Source of the DNA: Bostrychus sinensis
Lineage: Eukaryota; Chordata; Actinopteri; Gobiiformes; Eleotridae
Assembly: GCA_020698575.1 (NCBI GenBank)
Contig: CM036239.1
Coordinates: 11,784,763-11,848,762 of the forward strand
DNA length: 64,000 bases
Direction of reading: 5' to 3'
The translations under genes were made by a program, and so were the position numbers. The notes beneath the pieces were generated by a model. It worked only from the letters and a program-made list of their open reading frames with translations. It did not search any database and had not been told where the DNA came from. The first letter of the stretch is position 1; every line of letters begins with the position of its first letter. Below, one piece after another: positions 55,401-61,400 of this stretch.

Positions 55401-58400
55401 TGTTTTAACTGCATGTGACCCGAAGAAAGCTGCTCGTAGTCACACTTTACCTCCTCCCACCTGGAGCCACTGTCCTACTTTTAACGTGTATCTAAAAGCT
55501 TCAGTTCCAGTAATTCTGTAAATATCTGTGAACATCCCATCAGTGTGAGCGCTGTGTAAAATTCAGAGATGGCAGTAACTCAGACATATGGCAGCATGAT
55601 ATTAGAAAAACACTCAAACCACAGATATTTGCATTCAGTTTTAGTTTATGGTGTTTAACATGATCCTACATAAATACTTAGGTGACTTATGACTACAATT
55701 TATTCTCATAACTGTATTATCTTATGGTTTTTTGGCTATAACTACAGAACTAGACTAGACTCTGATCAAGTTTATTTTGCAGCTACAGTTTTCTTACTGA
55801 TGCACTGTAAATTGGAAGTTGTTTTTTAAGGAGATTTCTTTTCTAGAGAGTAGCTGTTACTACCTTCTTGCCTTGCTCCCTGGTTAATTTAAAGCCTCAA
55901 TAGTAAAAAGCAAAGTGAAGACAAAAACAGCCATTCTTGACTATGAAATGTCTACACACATCTAAATGAAGCAAGCTTAAATAAATGATAAAATGATGAT
56001 ATTTTAATTTACCTACCTGTAATATCACCTGAGATCTAGGCTCATTGGGGTTGTCCTGTTCTGAAATATCCCTTTACCCATTTTTTATTCTGTTAAATAT
56101 TTCAGGTGTGTGATGAAAAATAGAAGAAAGACAGAATAGAGCATGACTTAATTGCTTTATTATTTTATTTTAATGTACTTTACCCTGGGGTAATTGAAAT
56201 AAATGTTCTAAATCATGAAAGTAAATCATGTTATTCTGACATATTGCTTGTTATTGGTTCATTGATTCAGATGAGTTTCGTGGCTGCTCGGTCGTGGAGC
56301 TGATGAAGAAGGAAGGGACAACGCTTGGTTTGACAGTTTCAGGAGGCATTGACAAGGATGGAAAACCGCGGGTTTCGAACCTGCGACAGGGAGGCATTGC
56401 AGCTAGGTAACAAACCTAGATTATATTTTATTTCTAGTCTAGTTAAATAGTTTAAAGGTTATTCTTCACTCCAATTTGACTTATTTTGAGTTTTTTACCC
56501 TTTCACTTGCCAGCTAAATTACTAACCATAAGTCTGCTGAATTGTTGCGTGATGTGTGTCCTATGCAGGAGTGACCAGCTCAATGTGGGAGACTATATTC
56601 GCTCTGTTAACGGCATCAACCTGGCCAAGTTCAGACACGATGAGATCATCAGCCTACTCAAAAATGTTGGGGAGCGAGTGGTGCTGGAGATTGAGTATGA
56701 ACTGCCACCTGTCTGTAAGTACCTCTCCTAAAAGAACACATGCATAAAGACTTTGGTGCTCTTATTATATTATATGCAGTATGGTGGTATTTCTTTGTAA
56801 TATAACATATGGTATGTGACAGTGGATGTAATGATGTGTGTTGCAGCTGTGCAGGGCTCAGGTGTCATGTTTAAAACTGTGGAGGTCACGCTTCACAAGG
56901 AAGGAAACAGCTTTGGCTTTGTCATCAGAGGTAAGAAAGAAGGCTGTGTAGTGGCTTCTGCATGTTTGCTATTTAAATAACACTTATTGGCTCATGACAC
57001 TGTGTCCTCTCAGGAGGGGCCCATGAAGACAGGAATAAGTCTCGTCCTATTGTCATCACTACAATCAGGCCAAGTGGTCCCGCTGACAGGTTCGTAAGTT
57101 CAACGTGTGCCTGTCAGGACTCTTCCTCTGTAACTCAGTTAAAACAGAAAACAGACTCTCTCTCTCTCTCTCTAGAGAAGGAACTATTAAGCCAGGTGAT
57201 CGATTGCTCAGCATTGACGGCATTCGTCTCCATGGCAGCACGCTGTCGGAAGCCATGAGCATCTTGAAGCAGTGTGGGCAGGAGGCCACACTACTGATTG
57301 AGTACGATGTGTCAGTAATGGGTCAGTAATTAACATTTTACCTTGTCCCTTACTATTGCTTCTATCTGTTTATGATCGTGTGAGCCCAACTGATGACAGT
57401 TTGAACGAATAAAGGTACCGGTTTAAAGAAGATTTTTAAGGGGAAATTAATATTGTATTTCTTTCTTGCACAGACTCTGTAGCAACAGCTTCAGGTCCAC
57501 TTTTGGTAGAAGTTGCCAAAGCCGCTGGCTCCAGTCTGGGTGTGGCTTTGTCCACCTCTATGTTCTGCAACAAGCAGGTCATCATCATTGACAAGGTCAA
57601 ACCGGCCAGTATAGCTGACAGGTACTAGGCTCTGGCTTCCATTAAAAAATATATATAATTATTTGTTGTTTATCTTTTATTGTGGCTCTCTGTTTGCAGG
57701 TGTGGCGCTCTTCATGCTGGAGATCACATTTTGTCTGTTGATGCAAAGTCAATGGAGTTTTGTTCTTTGGCTGAAGCGACGCAGCTGCTTTCTGCTTCTG
57801 GCCAGACAGTTCGCCTAGAAATCCTTCCACAACATCAAGCTAGACCGGCTTTGAGCGCACCTCAACACGGTATAGAAACACAAGCCACACGTGTGCATTC
57901 ACACATTACATACAAAGATATAGCCCTGAATGCAACACCACATAGTGTGAAAATTTATGTCACATCCTTGGGGCTTTGAGACCACACTGTACAGCCAAAA
58001 TGCATGTTGCATGCCAACAGCCTCAGAGTGTACAGAAGCTCTTAGACAAAGGCAAAAGGCCCATGATTATTAAAGTAGTATATTCAGCAGGAGATTTTTA
58101 ATGTATAGATTTGATTTACACACAGAATTACAGATGTTTTCAGGATATACTACATACATGACATATTAAAATTGCCATGCATCTTACAGGCAGATAAAAT
58201 TCAGATGTAATGGTCACATGTCTTCTAAAATAATTGAAAAATTAGAAAAAGATTACATAAGTGACATGTAATCTTTTGTAAACCTGTCATACTTTCCCAT
58301 TGTCTTAACCAAACACCTTCCTGTGTGTGTCAATGTGTGTGTGTTTGTATGCGTGCAGTCAAGGTGCAGCGTAGTCCCCGTCCCCTACCCTGGGAAACCG

Positions 58401-61400
58401 GAGGCTCTACCCCTTTACTTCCCCCCTACCACTACAACACGTACCACCCTGACCAGTCGGGTGCCAGATCGCACAACCGCCATACAAGCAATCCTTGTAT
58501 GTCTTCTTCCTCTATCTAGCTCTCCTACAGTGAGATATTTAAGACAGAGTGAGACCTTTTTCTCATAATTATTCATCTGTATTTTTAGCCCTTAGCCACT
58601 CGTTCTCGCCTGGGTCCATGTCAGCCTATAGTCTCTCATCCCTCAACATGAGCACGCTGCCCAGAAACATGTATCCCACAAGTCCACGAGGCACGCTTAT
58701 GAGAAGAAAGGGCAAGAAAAAGGACTTTAAGAGTTCATGTAAGTCTTTTAGCAAAATATTTTTAAAAAAGCTATAGATTTAGCTAATTCTGTGTTCTTTT
58801 TATTAGTGTCTCTTGCGTCCAGCACCGTGGGCCTCGCGGGTCAGGTGGTTCACACAGAAACCACAGAGGTGACGTTGTTAGGCGATGGCATAATGGGGTT
58901 TGGTTTGCAGCTGCAAGGTGGAGTCTTTGCAACAGAAACACTGTCTTCTCCACCCCTTATTGCCTACATTGACCCTGACAGCCCAGCAGAAAGGTAAATG
59001 CACATTTTTTTTAAACTGGCTAAGCAATCGTTTCACCATAGCTTTTCATATCAGCCTGACTCATCTTGACTTTTATGTACTGTGTTTGCAAAATCTAGTT
59101 TGGGTCTGACATACCTATGGCCTTTTTTTTTTTTTGTAGGTGTGGAATCCTGCAGATCGGTGACCGGATTTTGTCCATAAATGGTGTTCCTACTGAGGAC
59201 TCAACTCTAGAAGAAACCAACCAGCTGCTCAGAGACTCGTCCATCACGGCTCAGCTCACACTGGAGATTGAGTTTGATGTAGCAGGTATGTGCACACATG
59301 GTTGCACACATCTTTTTGTATTGCACCGCTGGCTAATGGTGAGTCTGGATTGTTATAATGTAGTGTGTCTTAACACCCAAACATACCGAAAATGACTCAC
59401 TGAGACAGAGAAGGACTTGCAGTATCACAGTCACTATTGACTGGATAAAAGAACAGCTCAGCAGTAATCACAATAAACTGTGCACCATATGACTGCAAGT
59501 GTAGGCAACAGTCCACATTTCTGTTTAGTTTCTGTTTCAGGCAGTAATAAATAAAATCTGTTATTTATACAGCCATAGGCCAGTGTTCAAAGAATGGATT
59601 ATAATAAAATATGAGTACGATTACTGTTATTTTAGATCAGTGGTTTCTAAAGTGGGGGCCACGAAGGCACTGCATTGGGGCCCCCAGAGATTGTCTACAA
59701 TAAATAAATCAAAAGAAATGGACTTTAAAATGAAGTACAGTTATATACTTGTTTAAAAATATTACTTTAAAACTATTTTTAGCCAGCAGTCAGTGTTTTT
59801 GTAACGTTTTATAGAAATCTATGGAGAAAAATATAACTTGGTATTTTGAATTTGTGAAATTTTATTGTTGGGGGTCCACGTGGGATTTTTTTAAATTTAA
59901 GGGGGGCTTTACTCTCTTGAGTTTGGGAAAGATTATTGTAGATAAATTAAAAGATATTTAAACAATTGATTTTTTTTTTTTTTACTTTCAGAGTCAGTAA
60001 TCCCCAGTTCTGGGACATTTCATGTGAAGCTCCCTAAAAAACCTGGAGTGGAGCTAGGAATCACAATCAGCTGTAAGTAAAAACACAACTTATTTTAACT
60101 GTACATTAAGTTTTTTGTTTTTTTGACTACACGCTAAATTAAACACAATATAATATTGATTTTTATCGTACAGCAAATCCTGAACACATACATATTTGAA
60201 ATATGCAGGCTGGAGAACTAAGAAACATTTGCCTTTTCAATAATGAATTGTGTCTTTTATGTATTTATTTGTGCATTTATTTTTAATTGTTACATCATCG
60301 CCCGAAAGGAAAACAACTTTTGATGTAATACTTGTGTGTCTTTGGTTTTGCAGCTCCGTCCAATAGAAAACCAGGTGATCCTCTGATAATCTCTGACATT
60401 AAAAAGGGCAGCGTGGCTCACAGGTACACACAAACACACAGACACACAAACACACAGACACACAAACACACAGACGCACAAACACATAGACGCACAAACA
60501 AACAGACACACAAACACACAGACGCACAAACATATAGACGCACAAACAAACAGACGCACAAACACACAGACGCACAAACACACAGACGCACAAACAAACA
60601 GACACACAGACGCACAAACACATAGACGCACAAACAAACAGACACACAAACAAACAGGCGCACACTGAGTCTCAGCTGTTTAGTGTGAAGCAGGCGATCT
60701 GAAACAACCAGCCTCGCTTGTCTGCTCAGTGTAGTACAGGGTTCGTACAGTCATGGAAAACCTGGAAAAGTCATGGAGTTTTAAAATGCAATTTCCAGGC
60801 CCAGGAAAATTGTATATTTTGGTGTAAAGTTTTGTAAAAGTTTGGGAAATTTAAACAGTGGCCACACATTAGCCCAGTTCAGAGAGTAATAACGCCATTA
60901 ATGTCTTTATACCAAGTTTGTTAAAAGCATTCGCTAAAGCACAGAGCCCTGTCTCCTGCTCTGATGATGGATCTTAATTTCTGTACTCGTCAAACTCAAA
61001 GTGAGCAGCCAGAGAAAGAAAACTAGAAACGCTGATGTTCTCACAGCAGGAAAACGTGATCTATATCTAATTTTTGTCATCCAGGGGCATGGGGACCCTT
61101 AAAGGTACATGAGCACTTTGCAGGGGGTATTTGGAATTATTTCATAATTTATTTGGAAGATCATAAGAAAACATTTGCAATCTTTTCATATTGAATATTG
61201 AAGCTTATGAGAGACAAGCTCAAATGTTTCAGTGACTGATGAAAAGGAAGTCAAAAATATATTAATTGAATATTATGTTGTTTTTTTTTTACTTTTTTTT
61301 TAGGTTCATTAGGTTCAGATGGGGGTTATTCAAATTATTTTAATTTTATTTTGAGTTTAATATTAATTGTATTATTTTTTATGTTTTATGTGTTTTCTTA

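Noticed and set aside
60290..60665. Cys/Val-rich and Thr/His/Gln-rich open frames up to 119 codons
   Set aside because: Translation of the CA-rich minisatellite in several frames; not genes.
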